This document shows positions 44,121-55,698 of a DNA stretch of 64,000 nt, piece by piece. Source of the stretch: Polytrichum commune (Eukaryota > Streptophyta > Polytrichopsida > Polytrichales > Polytrichaceae). Numbering within the stretch: the first letter of the stretch is position 1; every line of letters begins with the position of its first letter. The stretch spans positions 25,132,527 to 25,196,526 of the forward strand of contig OX485808.1 of the NCBI GenBank assembly GCA_950295325.1, written 5' to 3'. A program made the translations under genes and the position numbers. Under the pieces are notes generated by a model. That model saw nothing but the letters and a program-made list of their open reading frames with translations. It did not search any database and was not told where the DNA came from.

Positions 44121-47100
44121 CACTATAAGAAAATCCTGTTTTTTGTGACGTAAAAAAAAACAGGAGTGCGCGTTCACTTTGACATGGAGGTTTTTCTCTT
44201 GGACGTCACCTAAAATCCGTCATGTCAGACATGAGAAAAACGTGTCGTGGACATGCGAAAACATGGGGAATTTCAACACGTTTTTATGTGACGTCACATA
44301 AAACATGGTGTTCCATAGTGTCCACGTGAAGACACGTGGACGCCACCGGCATGCCACGCAAGCATGTTTTTTGCGGGCAGTGCCACGTCGGCACGCTTTT
44401 TTTTTCCGCCCCCTCGGTGAAGTGGATGGCCTCGTGGACCCTCTTGAGATGACGTGGAATGCGATTAAAAACTGACGTGGACATTGCATTACGTGGCGAT
44501 GTGTGCTGTTACCGACGTCCTCTGCGACACGAAAATGTCACATGAGACATTTTCCTCGACGTATGCATGTATTTTTTGGGTGTTTTCGGGGTGACTTTTA
44601 GTTTTCTTGGACATCCTTTTTGACAGTGGGATGTTATGTGTGACATCAAATGGGGCATTACAAATTATGGGGATGTCCTCTGGCCAAAACCACAGCTTGT
44701 TTGGGAGTGATGATGCCGTTTTCAAGTTTAGCCCGCCTTGACGTGGCTGATTGCCTCAAATTCTCAAACACATTACTGACATCAAGTTGTTTGGCTATTA
44801 GCAGGACCAAATGTCAGATGCACGTCACTTATGCCATCTACGAGAACAAACACCGACGTCAACTGTTCCACCAGACAGTCGGAACAGACACAAAGAACGC
44901 GTGGAACAAATGTACACCAATGCTTTCCAATTCCGTAAATGCAACGTTTTCATTGATACAACATATTGCAACCAAGAGGCTGCATTTACACATCAATCGT
45001 TAGTTGCCCAAAAACTTAAACATTGTCCATGATCGAGGCATCCATATCTATAGTCGCGAGTCTACACCTCCACGACTAAGTGGATAATTCATGAGCACTC
45101 GAATGGAGAGCCATGTCGTTATTGAAAACGTCCACTCATTTCTTCTTTTGTGTCTGTGCCTTCGTACTAGTCCCCACCTGCCCCATTCCACCACCATTCA
45201 CAAAACTGCATGAATTACATTAGTGGTCATCCGAACATGAAATGGACTCACACGAACGACGTGACTATATTCGAGTGCTCCACATTCCTCCTGCAATCAT
45301 GCAAGCAATATAGGCATGCAAACACTAGTTCCCTCACCTTCGCAAGATTTTGGGGAGGTTTAGGCAAACCAACCGCTTTTGGTGCACCGAGTTTGGCCAT
45401 TGAGGATTTCGCTTGTGCGCTTCTACCCGCACGGCGGGGTCGGCCACCTGACTCCTCCGGTACGGGCACCTCATCCTATAATAGCATTCCGCATTAGTAC
45501 TCGGAAGTTTCAAATTATGGTCGTTCTGTTCTGCGATAATTCAAACTGTCAAGGCAAACGTTCAGCCTAATGTACATGTTGACATCCTCAATGACACCAC
45601 GAAGAACATGCCAGACAAATACATGAAGGTATAATTTTTTAAACGACGATGAGAGGGTTTCCAGTATGTCTAATATGGGTGGGTGTTACTTGATGTTACC
45701 TGATCCAGAGATGCAATCTCTTCAGGCACGTCCGCATTGCCGGATATCTCAGGGTGTCCTTCCTCGACGTCCTCCATAGCTTGCACTGGCACTTCCTCGT
45801 TGGTGGGTTCTACAGGGTCATCAATTACAGGTGTCTGTGTCATTTTTTTTCGGCACTTCGAGAATGTCCTCAATTATAGACGCGATAATGGTTTCAGAGC
45901 TGGGAGGCACTGCTTCTACGTCTGTGACTGCATCAGTCGCAGCATCCTCGGAGACGTCGCTCGGGACAGGAATCGCGGACGCCACACGCATGTCCGCACC
46001 GCCCACCGCGCTGATAACTAGGGTGGAAGCTTGTTTCTGTGCCACCATCACCAGATCCTCCGTCGTTGACGTCAATGCCGAAATATCGAGCATCTTCGCA
46101 GACGATGAAGGCTCCGTCATGCTATCAATGTTAGTCGGATGTTTCTGACTCTGATTCTGAAGAATCATTCACATCATGTCCTCCATGCGCTTGTTTGAGG
46201 CTGCCACATTCTCTCCAAGGCGTGTGACGCTGCTTTCCAAATCCGTCACTCGAGTGCGCATCGACTCCATTTCCGAGCCATGATCGGGACGCGCTCGGCG
46301 CTTTTCCTCCTGTATGCGTTGGTACTCTTTGGCAACCTCGGCGTCAACCTCCGCATCGTACGGTGCCCTGTTCTTCAACATCGCCTGCATGGCACATTAA
46401 AGTCATTACGGATGAAAGGGGACGTCGACAACAATGCGTTCCAACAGGTGCAGGTCCCGTGGCGCCTTTGGAAGTGCCATGATTAACATCGAACATCAAC
46501 TCAAACAACTAGAGTTACATTGCCGGCTCATCGGACGTCTAAGTAAACGTGTTGGATGACATCTGTTGTCGACATTGACATTGTAGGGGATAAGGGCCAT
46601 CACATATTTATAAAGAGAATTGCAACATTGTCAGCCATGTCAACATAGACATAGTGGCACTCTTACCAGACGGGAGACGACCTCCCTTTCAATAGCTTTC
46701 AGTTGAGCTGTGGTTGATCCTTTCCCTTTTGAAATTGAGCGCATGTGCTGAGACTTCAAATGCGCAGCCTCGGTGGCACGCATACCTACAAGTGTTTTCC
46801 AATGCTCTGCATCCACATCAGCTGGTTTACCCGCATTGTTGTCTATGAGCTGGTTTAACCTCCACCGGGTGTTGATGAGTACCTTTGTTATAATAGGCCG
46901 CATCCACTTCTCGCACACTTTGTCACAATGCCCGCACATCTCCCAGTCTGCATGCCGGACACACACGTCAATGCCATCACATTCACTTCACAAGCGACCA
47001 ACACTGGGTGCCCACACTACACCCACGTTAGAAAGGGTACAAACCAATATGTCACCACAAGAGAGAAAATTGATATCATCGACGTCCCTATGGACGTCGA

Positions 47101-47564
47101 TAGCGATTGTCGAGCGTTTCAGTACACATGTCCACAAAAACGCACGGACGTCCTGTTCGGCATCTACTCACAAATTGTCAGCATGACACTCTGTGCTAAA
47201 TACATGTCCACCCTGACGTCAGCGAGAATGTCATGCCTGCCTACATAGACATACACCCTGTTGCTCATGTCCAGAATGATGTTTGGTTGCACTTAAAATG
47301 TCAGATTCGGGTTTCACATCGCAAATCAACGCGACACATGCATGCCAAAAAATTGATGTGCAAACCTTACCTGTGTATAGGCGTTTGAATAATCGCTTCC
47401 TCTCGTGCCGTGGCTGGCCTTCCCATCCCGTCGTGGGATCCAGGTCCTTTACATACTTCTTGATGTCGGCGCACAGGACAGCCTTCATGGCGCCAAAAGG
47501 CTGCCCTTGCGCATCCAGCTCCACACGTTTCTTCAAGGCAGTGCTCCCCCCTCCCTTACGTGTT
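44121..47564 (-). mobile_element. CACTA (En/Spm-like) transposon, right part (inverted)
   Basis: The right end of the CACTA element begun at 20053, now upside down. The terminus CACTATAAGAAA (44121-44132) is preceded by TGT (44118-44120), the complement of the left duplication ACA. The subterminal 400 bp are rich in GACGTC/GTGACGTCAC/GACATG motifs. It contains the 3' exons of the second gene and ends at the gypsy insertion, with GTGTT (47560-47564) as that element's duplication. Confidence 0.88.
45339..47559 (-). CDS. CACTA second gene (TNPA-like, Transposase_24-type), 3' exons
   Basis: Minus-strand exons of the gene begun at 26023. Exon 47371-47559 (KKRVELDAQGQPFGAMKAVLCADIK) ends at CACAG|GTAAGG. 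Exon 46667-46947 encodes WRLNQLI, EHWKTLVGMRATEAAHLKS and GKGSTTAQLKA, which resembles the plant Ptta/En/Spm (Transposase_24) domain; it has donor CTG|GTAAGA. A coiled-coil exon starts at 46384 and carries one in-frame TGA at 46169. An acidic exon down to about 45703 needs a frameshift in the T8 run at 45843-45850. The last recognised exon is about 45339-45480 (GRPRRAGRSAQAK, basic). The product probably binds the element ends. The stop and frameshift suggest decay or sequencing error. Confidence 0.65.
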
Positions 47565-48536
47565 TGTCGTGCACCTCTCCATGAGGAGTGCCCAAAACAC
47601 CATGGGCACAAGGGGGACCCCGGAGTGACACCCGGGACTTGTGGCGCCGTTGGTGAGAGGGCCCAAGTGATCCTAGTGTGGGTGAGGGCCCGGGCGTTGG
47701 GAACGCCTCCCACCCACAAAGACTAGGAGGCACAAGGGTAAGGCCATGAGTTATGCGTAGCTCATGGCGTGGTGATTCTAGAAAGCCCAAGAACACCTCA
47801 ATCGGAGGTGTGAGCTAGGAGTTATGGCCATTTGAGTGGGGCGCTGTCCCGGGACAGCGCCCTGGTACAGCAGTGCCTGGGAGTGATTCCCGGGACTGCC
47901 AAGGTTCAAACAGGCATAACTTCCTCAATACTTGCCCGAATGGGGCAAGTGAGGAGTCCATCGGCATCTACGTGAAGCGTAGATGAAGATGGAGTGGTTG
48001 GTGGTTATGATCAGACATCATACAAGGAAGTTATGATGGTCTGAAGCTGCTGGGGGGTTCTAGGCCCAGCAGCTAAAGGAAAATGTCCACTTGGCCCCAA
48101 CTCTTGGTAGAGAGACAAGAGGTTGGTTGACGGTGGGGTAGGGGCCCCGCGTGAAGTCCTAGAGGCTTATATGGGTGAGGTGGTGTGGCCTCACCCACCC
48201 GAGGCCGAACGGCACGGCCTCCATGGGCATTGGCCCAATGTGAGGCCATAGTTGCCTAGTATGGTTCGGGTTGTTGTAGTGTTGCTCCGGCAACGCGATG
48301 ATCAACATGGGATTGGACTTCCATGGATGGAAGTCCACATTTAGGAATGGGCTACCGATTAAGGGGTGAGTCCCGAAAGCAAAGTAGGAGGGTTGGTTCC
48401 CTCCTATGAGCTATATGGTCCGGGGTAGGAGGAGCTAACCATTAGCATGGCGGAATGCGAATGGTTAGCGCTCGTAACCTTTGCTAGAATTGAAAATTGG
48501 CAAGATTGTCAAGGGGGGCTAGCAAGGGTTGCGACA
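47565..48536 (+). repeat. Gypsy 5' LTR, 972 bp
   Basis: Starts TGTCGTGCAC and ends GTTGCGACA. It appears identical to the reverse complement of 29007-29978 where compared, implying a recent insertion. Confidence 0.93.
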
Positions 48537-48538
48537 TT

Positions 48539-48550
48539 TGGTATCAGAGC
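48539..48550 (+). other. Primer-binding site for initiator tRNA-Met
   Basis: TGGTATCAGAGC begins two bases after the LTR and is the standard plant retrotransposon primer site complementary to initiator methionine tRNA. Confidence 0.93.
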
Positions 48551-49719
48551 AGGGTTCCAATATTTGAGCTAGCACTTTGAGGTAGACATGGCTATAAAAA
48601 ATGCGGGTTATGATTGTGAGCCCGGGGTTTCCAAAAGGTTGTGAGGCTCAAATTGGAACAAGGATCATGTGCAAGTGGATTGTGACCATACCATTGATTC
48701 TAATGACAATGGTGGGCATGAGGGTGGATTCGGTGAGGAAAAGGGAGGAATGCTTTGAAAGGGCTCCCGCAAACCTCGAAAAGTATTCGGGGACTAGAAT
48801 ACCGAATGCATCCGAAAGCTTGGACGGTGGTAATGTTGGATTGAAATTCTAATCCAAATTGCTTAGAATGTGGTGAAGTTGGAATGGGTGCAAATGCGGC
48901 ATTCAAGGCTTTTAGGCCTATGTCTGCGATTTAACCACCATAATGAATGGCACAACTAAGATTGACGAGTTGGCTAAGAAACACATCGTTTTAGATGGGG
49001 TTTCAAAAGTGGTTGGTGAATACCATGTTCAACTTCCCAAAGCTTCTTGAGGACGTATCGGGAATCTTTAAGATTTGAAGAACATTGAAGCCGATGGTCC
49101 CGAAAAGAACTTGGGCGGCGCATCATCACAAAGTGGGTTTTAGCCAATATTGGTCCCAAAGAAATGGACGAAAGTAGTTTGGCCCATTATACCAAGGCAA
49201 AACATACTCGTGCCGCAGACGGAATGTTGGGAGGTGGGTTGATCCTACGAAGGCAATTCATGTTCGTGCCGCGGACAAAGTGTGAAAGGTGGCTTTGTGC
49301 TACCAAGGCAAATCATGTTTGTTCCGCGGATAAACTATTAGAAATTGGTTTTGTGGCACCAAACCAATTTGTCCCGCGGATGGAATGTTTAAAGTTGGGT
49401 TTGCGGACCAAGCCAAGCCAAGTTGCCGAGGACGGAATGTTGGACGATGGCATTGTGGCCAAGGCTAGTAGCCTTAAGCCGAGGCCAAGTATTTTGTACC
49501 TTGAGGCTCAAAAGAATGGGAGAAATGTCTCATGAGTTGACAAAGAGGCTACCTCTCCTTCTTGAGCCCAAAATTTATAAAGGGGTTGGGGCTTGCCGTT
49601 TGATAGAGTGGACAAGTCCACCAAGGTGCGGTTTCCAAAAGGGCGAACCGCATGAAGTAACCTTTTAATGTGGGACCTTGGATTTGTGGGACATTGGATA
49701 AGGTGCATGTCATTGTAAA

Positions 49720-51510
49720 GGTCACCTTCTTTGAGACTCACATGATAGATGTGAGGTGCAAGCCCGTGTGCTTGCGGTGCATTATGATGTGTCATAATGG
49801 CAAAGAATTGAAGTTCAAATTGACAAGGACTCCTATGGTAGGAGGATCCAAGTTGAATTTGGCCTTAATAGACCAAATGAAAAATGGCCAACATAATGGT
49901 CGTGGTTCAATTGGAGCAACTCGATAGAACTTTTGGGGAGGCTAGGAAAGATGGGCCTCCCCTAAACCACTTTGGTGGGATGTTGGTGAGATACAATGAT
50001 GTATTCACCAATGTGTTGCCCAAAAGTTACCGCCAAGGAGTGAAAAATAACTTTGCTCAACAAGAGATTGAGTTCTAGAGGTATGTGGTGACAAACATGA
50101 AAAATATCAAGGCCATCCAAAAGGAGAATTGGTCCTTGACTCAAGAAGAGGGCTTAGGTTATTTGTTGGCCTAGCCAACTACTACCACCACTTCATTCGA
50201 GGTTTTTCTAAGGTTGCTAGGACCCTAGTCAATTTGTTCAAAAAATGGCTATCCTAAGAGTGGGATGAGCCTTGTCACCAAGCTTTTGGGGAGCTCGAAA
50301 GCAAGTTCTCTTTGCCGTCCGTGCTCAAGTTCGCGGAATTTGACAAACCTTTTGAGGTGCATACGGGGGCAAGAGACTTTACCATTGGCGGATGTTGATC
50401 CAAGAGGGATGCCCATTCCATATGGGACCATTAAGCTTAAATGTTGTCAAACCTTGTGCGACTTATGAAAGAGCCTTGCCCCGAAGTCTTTGGGGAGCTT
50501 TAGACAAAGTCCTCTTTACCAACCGTGTTCAAGTTCGCGGAGCTTGAAAAACCTTTTGAGGTGCATACGGGGGGTGAGTGACTTTGCCATTAGCGGATGG
50601 TTAATGTAAGATGGATGGCCATTGCATATGAGAGCGTTAAGCTTGATGGTTATTCGACCTTATCCGACTTGTGGAAGAAATGGCTATCCCAAGAGTGGGA
50701 TGAGCCTTGCCACCAAGTCTTTGGGGAGCTTGAGAGCAAGTGTTCTTAGACGCCCGTGCTCAAGTTCGCGGAGCTTGACAAACCTTTTGAGGTGCATACG
50801 GGGGTGAGCGACTTTGCCAATGGTGGATTATGTGTAATTGGATGGCCATTGCATATGGGAGCATGAAGCTCGATGGTTGTCAAAGAAGACAACCAACTCA
50901 TGACAAAGAATTTTCTTTGCCGTAGTGCATTGCTTGAAGATGTGGCGACACTATTTGGGGTTGCACAAAGCAAAGGTCTACATGGACAATGTGTCCTAAA
51001 AGAATTTTGACATTCAAGCGCAAGTGAGCGCCAAGTCATTGCGGTGGCATGATAGTTTGGCGCTTATGAAGGTGGATCTAATCCACAAACCGGACCGTGG
51101 AAATGTGGTGCCGGATGCGCGAAGTAGACCGGAAGAGTTCCAAGCAATGAGAACCATCCAAACCTTGTGGCTAATGTGTGCCGGCGAAGGAAACTTGTGA
51201 TGCAAGATACGGGAGGGGTAAATTAATTACCCCAAAGCACAAAAGCTTTTAGGTGAGCTTCGCAAGAGCAAGGTGCTCAAAGAGGTTAAGTGGGTGGACG
51301 GATTGTTCAAGTGCAAACAAAGTCGGGTATTTGTGCCACAAGGCAAGTTGAGGCTGCCATGGCGCCGACGGGATAGGCAACGGTTGCAAGAAACCGCCTT
51401 GCTTTTGGTAAGAGGCTCGGTTCATTTGAACCTTGATTCAAGCCTTCACAAAGTGGGCTATATCTTCCTTTATGCACCGCCAATGGTACCTCCATGACAC
51501 CATTCTATGG
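49720..51510 (+). pseudogene. Decayed gypsy pol region
   Basis: Recognisable parts in order: CLRCIMMCHNGKELKFKLT, then YNDVFTNVLP (entry to reverse transcriptase), GLANYYHHFIRGFSKVA (start of the RNase H-linked part), LKFAEFDKPFEVHT, DIQAQVSAKSLRWHD, HKPDRGNVVPDA, and FTKWAI (start of the integrase core). The reverse-transcriptase catalytic YxDD core is missing. Several stops (for example in the WLS-stop-EWDE run near 50255) and shifts make it non-functional. Confidence 0.8.
50230..50880 (+). repeat. Tandem triplication inside gypsy pol
   Basis: The segment encoding EWDEPCHQxFGELxSK...LKFAExDKPFEVHTG occurs three times in a row, about 210-230 bp apart (near 50255, 50470 and 50690). The same triplication is present in the second gypsy fragment (near 54025, 54255 and 54483), so it arose before the two copies separated. 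Confidence 0.75.
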
Positions 51511-51918
51511 CGGTTTTTTTTTTCTTTTCTTTTCTTTCTCCTCTTTACGAGCGCCCATCCCAAACCGCCCTCATTATTCTTCCCACTCCATTCCTATTCT
51601 TATCTTCCTATGACGTTGTTTCGCAGGTGGCTACCCGCTCGCTTGGTGCCCGGCCCTCCTCCACGTCCTCCTTGGATAGGCACGCCCTCAAGGCCGCATC
51701 TTCCGAGTCCGATCGTTGTCTGGCCCTCCGGAGAAGCGCAAGACGTTCCCTTTCGCAAACGCCCTCGTATTGTACTTAAAATACCACCTCGTACAATTCG
51801 GGAGCGCGTCCTGAAACATGCAAGAACAAGACATATTCCTGTCCAGGCAACACACAAGGATACAGTCGTGGGCCTGAGATTTTTAGAGCCATGGAGGCCG
51901 CCAAAAAAAAGGACTTAG
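51511..51918 (+). CDS. Possible exon of unknown gene
   Basis: Past the inversion breakpoint is a pyrimidine-rich stretch (51513-51550). A possible acceptor, GTTTCGCAG, at about 51618-51626 leads into an open frame to 51918. The product is Arg/Pro-rich (FRKRPRIVLKIPPRTIRERVLKHAR). No family is recognised. Before the inversion this region followed the sequence now at 31774, so it may be the 3' exon of the gene whose Pro/Ser-rich exon lies at 31857-32305. Confidence 0.3.
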   Translation, partial: RFFFSFLFFLLFTSAHPKPPSLFFPLHSYSYLPMTLFRRWLPARLVPGPPPRPPWIGTPSRPHLPSPIVVWPSGEAQDVPFRKRPRIVLKIPPRTIRERVLKHARTRHIPVQATHKDTVVGLRFLEPWRPPKKRT

Positions 51919-52331
51919 CCGGAAAAAAAAATAGTGGGTCGGACTAGTGTGACTAGAAGCGTACTAGTGGGACGGACTCCCTAAATGGGCTTAGGTGTAG
52001 AACATATTTAAGTGCTTACTTTCTATGCTATTCCAAGTTACTCAAGACATTGATGGTATTTCCATTATAATTGTATTTCAATCCCAATTAATTCATTCAA
52101 CTTCCATTCATTCTTCGCATCTTCCCTTCCATTCATAACGAGTTGTCATTTCATACGCAACTATTTTCATGTATGCCTCACATTTTTGTTCACTTCCATG
52201 CCTTTATGTATAATAATAGTAGCATACCATTATACATATGGGATTTTTAGTCGTCATTACTGGTCCAATTTTGAAATGTGCATCCTTATATAGTCTCATA
52301 ATCAACAAAAAGTCTCCAAATACCGAATATA
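51919..52331. other. No gene seen
   Basis: AT-rich intergenic DNA between the orphan exon and the LRR fragment. No repeat structure was noted. Confidence 0.5.
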
Positions 52332-53510
52332 GTGTTATTTTCTTTTGAATGGTGTTCGAACCTTAAAGAGTTGCCCAACCTACAACAACTCACGCGTTTA
52401 CGGAAGTTGAACATTGGCAAATGTGAGTCAATCGTAGCGGTGCCGGGGTTAGGCAACTTAGTGGCCTTGGAGGAACTTTCTTTGTACTCTTGTTGGAAGC
52501 TTAAAGAGTTGCCCAACCTACAACAACTCACACGTTTACCGAAGTTGAACATTCGTTTTTGTGATTCAATTGTAGCGGTGCCGGGGTTAGGCAACTTAGT
52601 GGCCTTGGAGGAGTTTATAGCCTCACATTGCCGTAGGCTTGTTGTGTTGCCGGACATGCACAAGCTCACAAACTTACAAACATTGGATTTGAGTTACTGC
52701 TTTTCACTTACAGGGGTTCCAGGCTTAGGTGAATTGATAGCTTTGCAAACATTATATATTGAGCATCAAGCACTACAAGGTGGCTTTAATCCTCACAAGT
52801 TGAACAAATTAGTCACCCTTCGTGTGAGAAATTGGTGGGCACCACCACCTTTTATTAATGTGGTGAGTTTGGAAGATCTACATATTGATGGGTCGGGGCA
52901 GGGCATTGATGTGATGCTCAACCCCTCGACTCTAGCAAGATTACAAAGGGTAGTCATAAGTAACTGCAACTTTAAGAATGTGTCATGTTTGGGCAACTTG
53001 ATTTCCTTACGACGTTTAAAAGTATCCTCCTGCTATCACTTGGAGACATTACCTGATATGCACAAGTTGACAAGACTTGAAGAATTGATAGTGAAAGACT
53101 GCCCAAATATTGTGGCATGGGCAGGGGTGAGCATATCAAAGTCCTCGGACACTCTTTGGGTCGACCACCCTCGAATTGGAACTGGAATGGCGCTACACAC
53201 TTTGGGACTTGGGAATGTGGGATGCAGAGAGCTACCAGATATGAGTTTGTTCCCGAAATTGAAAGAGTTGAGTATTATTGATTGTCGGAGGTTGGAGAGG
53301 TTGATCAGCACTATGCCCATGACTGCGTTGGAACGGCTCAACATATTATTTTGCCACGAATTGCAAGAAGTGCCCGATTTGAGTCAGAGTAGACTTTTGA
53401 GATGCTACGCGATTCGGTCTTGTGGGAAAATATCTTTGACTACGGATGAGATTATGAAGCTAGAAGCAATGTGTCCTGGGCTGAAAATATTGTTCGGCCC
53501 CGAGATGTGA
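52332..53510 (+). pseudogene. Leucine-rich-repeat protein fragment (resistance-gene type)
   Basis: An uninterrupted frame of 392 residues with about 14 leucine-rich repeats of 23-24 residues. Examples are LKELPNLQQLTRL.KLNI, CxSIVAVPGLGNLVALEEL, and LETLPDMHKLTRLEELIVKDC. The pattern of Leu and Cys/Asn positions is that of plant cytoplasmic resistance-type LRRs. No NB-ARC, TIR or kinase domain and no signal peptide are present, and the nominal start is a GTG, so the 5' part is missing. The stop codon at 53508 lies inside sequence shared with the gypsy element (from about 53503), so the original C-terminus was also replaced. Fragments of the same family lie at 1-50 and 16640-16830. Confidence 0.8.
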
Positions 53511-54961
53511 GGCACAAGCCGGTGTGCTTGCGGTGCATTATGATGTGTCATAATGGCAAAGAGATGAAGTTCAAATTGACAAAGACTCCTATGGTGGGAG
53601 GACTAAAATTGAATTTGGTCTTAATGGACCAAATAAAAAAATGGTAAACATAATGGTGGTGGCTCAATTGGAGCAACTCTAAGGAATGCATGGGGAGGCT
53701 AGGAAAGATGGGCCTCCCCAAAACCACATTTGTGGGATGTTAGTGAGATACAAGGATGTATTCACTAATGTGTTGCTCAAAATGTTACCGCCAAGAAGTG
53801 GAAAGCAACTTCGCTCAACGAGATATTGAGTTCTTGAGGTATGTGGTGACAAATGAAGTTGGTGGACGAACATGAAGAATGTCAAGGCAATTCAAGAGGA
53901 GAATTGGCCCTTGACTCAAAAAAGGCTTAGGTCATCGGATGGCCTAGCCAACTACATTAACCACTTCATTCGAGATTTTTCTAAAGTTGCTAGGACCTTA
54001 GTCAACTTGTTGAAAAAATGGCTATCCTAAGAGTGGGATGAGCCTTGTCACCAAGCCTTTGGGGAGCTCAAGAGCAAGTTCTCTTCGTCGCCCGTGCTCA
54101 AGTTCGTGGAGTTTGACAAACTTTTGACGTGCATACGGGGGCGAGTGACTTTACCATTGGCGGATGTTGAGGCAAAATGGATGGCCATTGCTTATGGGAG
54201 CATGAAGCTCGATGGTTGTCCGACTTTGTCCAACTTGTGCAAGAAATAGCTATCCCAAGAGTGGGATGAGCCTTGCCACCAAGTCTTTGAGGAGCTTAAG
54301 AGCAAGTTTTCTTCGCCGCCCATGCTCAAGTTCGTGGAGTTTGACAAACCTTTGAGGTGCATACGGGGGCGAATGATTTTACCATTGGCAGATGTTGATG
54401 CAAGATGGATGGCCATTGCATATGAGAGCATGAAGCTGGATGGTTGTCCCACCTTGTCCGACTTGTGGAAGAAATGGCTATCCCAAGAGTGGGATGATGC
54501 TTGTCACGAGTTTTTGGGGAGCTTAAGACCAAGTTCTCTCCGTCACCCGTGCTCAAGTTCGCGGAGCTTGACAAACCTTTTGAGGTGCATACGGGGGTGA
54601 TTGACTTTGCCAATGGTAGATTGTTGATGTAAGATGGATGGCCGTTGCATATGGGAGCATGAAGCTCAATGGTTGTCAAAGAAGACAACCAACTCATGAC
54701 AAAGAACTTCTTTGCAGTAGTGCATTGCTTGAAGATGTGGCGACACTAGTTGGGGTCGCACAAAGCAAAGGTCTACAAGGACAATGCATCCTAAAAGTAT
54801 TTTGACATACAAACGCAAGTGAGCGCCAAGTCATTACGGTGGCATGATAGTTTGGCGCTAATGAAGGTGGATTTGATTCACAAACCAGACCATGGAAATG
54901 TGGTGCCGGATGCGCTAAGTAGACGGGAAGAGTTCCAAGCAATGAGAACCATCCAAACCTT
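53503..54961 (+). mobile_element. Second gypsy pol fragment
   Basis: Collinear with 49749-51165 of the first gypsy copy (same CLRCIMMCHNGKE start, same three tandem segments, same HKPDxGNVVPDA end) but diverged and with its own stops. Both edges are abrupt and there are no LTRs. It directly follows the LRR fragment. Confidence 0.85.
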
Positions 54962-55139
54962 ATCATAAACAAATATAAACAGATTTGTGAACACGATAGT
55001 ATCGCGTTCACAAATCTGTAGTTTTCTTGATTGGTCTTCTCAAAATTGAATCAAGTTAGGATGAATCTTCTTAATAAGATTGGGCAGGAATTTTTTAATA
55101 TAGTCGAGAGGCCTTTTCGTTACTCATGTCGTTCCTGTC

Positions 55140-55674
55140 CAACACTAGAGATTGATACTGTTATTGCCTTGGATGTAGATTTTGCGTTCGGAACAGACCT
55201 CCCTTGGACTGCCAAAAAATGATAGCGAGAAGCGGCACGAAGCTGAGTTCAAGAGGCGCATTCTGGATCTTTCGAAGGTTAGTATAACCCTTGGAGTGTT
55301 TAGAGGAAAGTTGGTCTAGTCATGATTTGCTGGGCGTCAAATTTTACCACAAATTTTTTGTATGGAGAGGATGGAATAGGTTCTGTCTAGGTTCCTCCAC
55401 TGTTTGAGAGCATGGAGGGTGTAATCAGTGTAGGATACGGGTGTAACAATTTGAAGATGTCATTACGAGATTTGTTTGCAAATCAAGATGTGTCAAGATA
55501 CAGGAGGGTTGAATGGCCCTGAGGTTAGGATTGGTCTTAGGTTCTGCTATTGATGACTGACTTTTTCCTTGTTGTTTGGGTAGCAGAGACCAGCAGATTT
55601 CTTGGAAAAGGTTTACGACGAAAATGAACATGTTGATACGCGTGCAGCAATGATGTCTGTTGGGATTCTTCTGG
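55140..55674 (+). CDS. Possible short exons upstream of the TNP2-like gene
   Basis: A stretch up to 55280 ends at a donor-like CGAAG|GTTAGT and encodes KRHEAEFKRRILDLSK. After GTAGCAG at 55583-55589, a stretch to 55674 encodes RPADFLEKVYDENEHVDTR and ends at GGAG|GTATTT. The two join plausibly into one charged helical peptide. No family is recognised; the evidence is only the splice-like borders. Confidence 0.25.
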
Positions 55675-55698
55675 AGGTATTTGTGAACATCTTTTCCA

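Larger units (their letters stand above)
31774..51510. other. Inverted block of about 19.7 kb
   Basis: Both ends cut the same gypsy integrase reading frame. Flipping this block gives four matches at once: a complete gypsy element with 5-bp duplication AACAC, a complete CACTA element with 3-bp duplication ACA, an in-frame CACTA second gene, and an in-frame DUF7869-like gene. The junctions show only one or two bases of microhomology, as in end-joining repair. A misassembled inversion would look the same, so read support is needed. Confidence 0.88.
47565..51510 (+). mobile_element. Ty3/gypsy retrotransposon, 5' half
   Basis: The order is 5' LTR (47565-48536), primer-binding site, a gag-like region without recognisable motifs (48600-49700), protease/reverse transcriptase/RNase H remnants (about 49720-51150), and the zinc-binding and first part of the integrase, ending mid-frame at 51510. 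The left side is flanked by GTGTT (47560-47564), matching AACAC at the other half. Stops and frameshifts are frequent in pol although the LTRs look identical, so it was probably mobilised in trans. Confidence 0.9.

Noticed and set aside
29007-48536. Two independent gypsy insertions, one solo LTR and one truncated
   Set aside because: The matching AACAC duplications, the complementary missing halves, and restored frames show one element split by an inversion.
48539-48550. tRNA gene fragment
   Set aside because: The tRNA-like bases are only the 12-nt primer-binding site of the retroelement; no cloverleaf follows.
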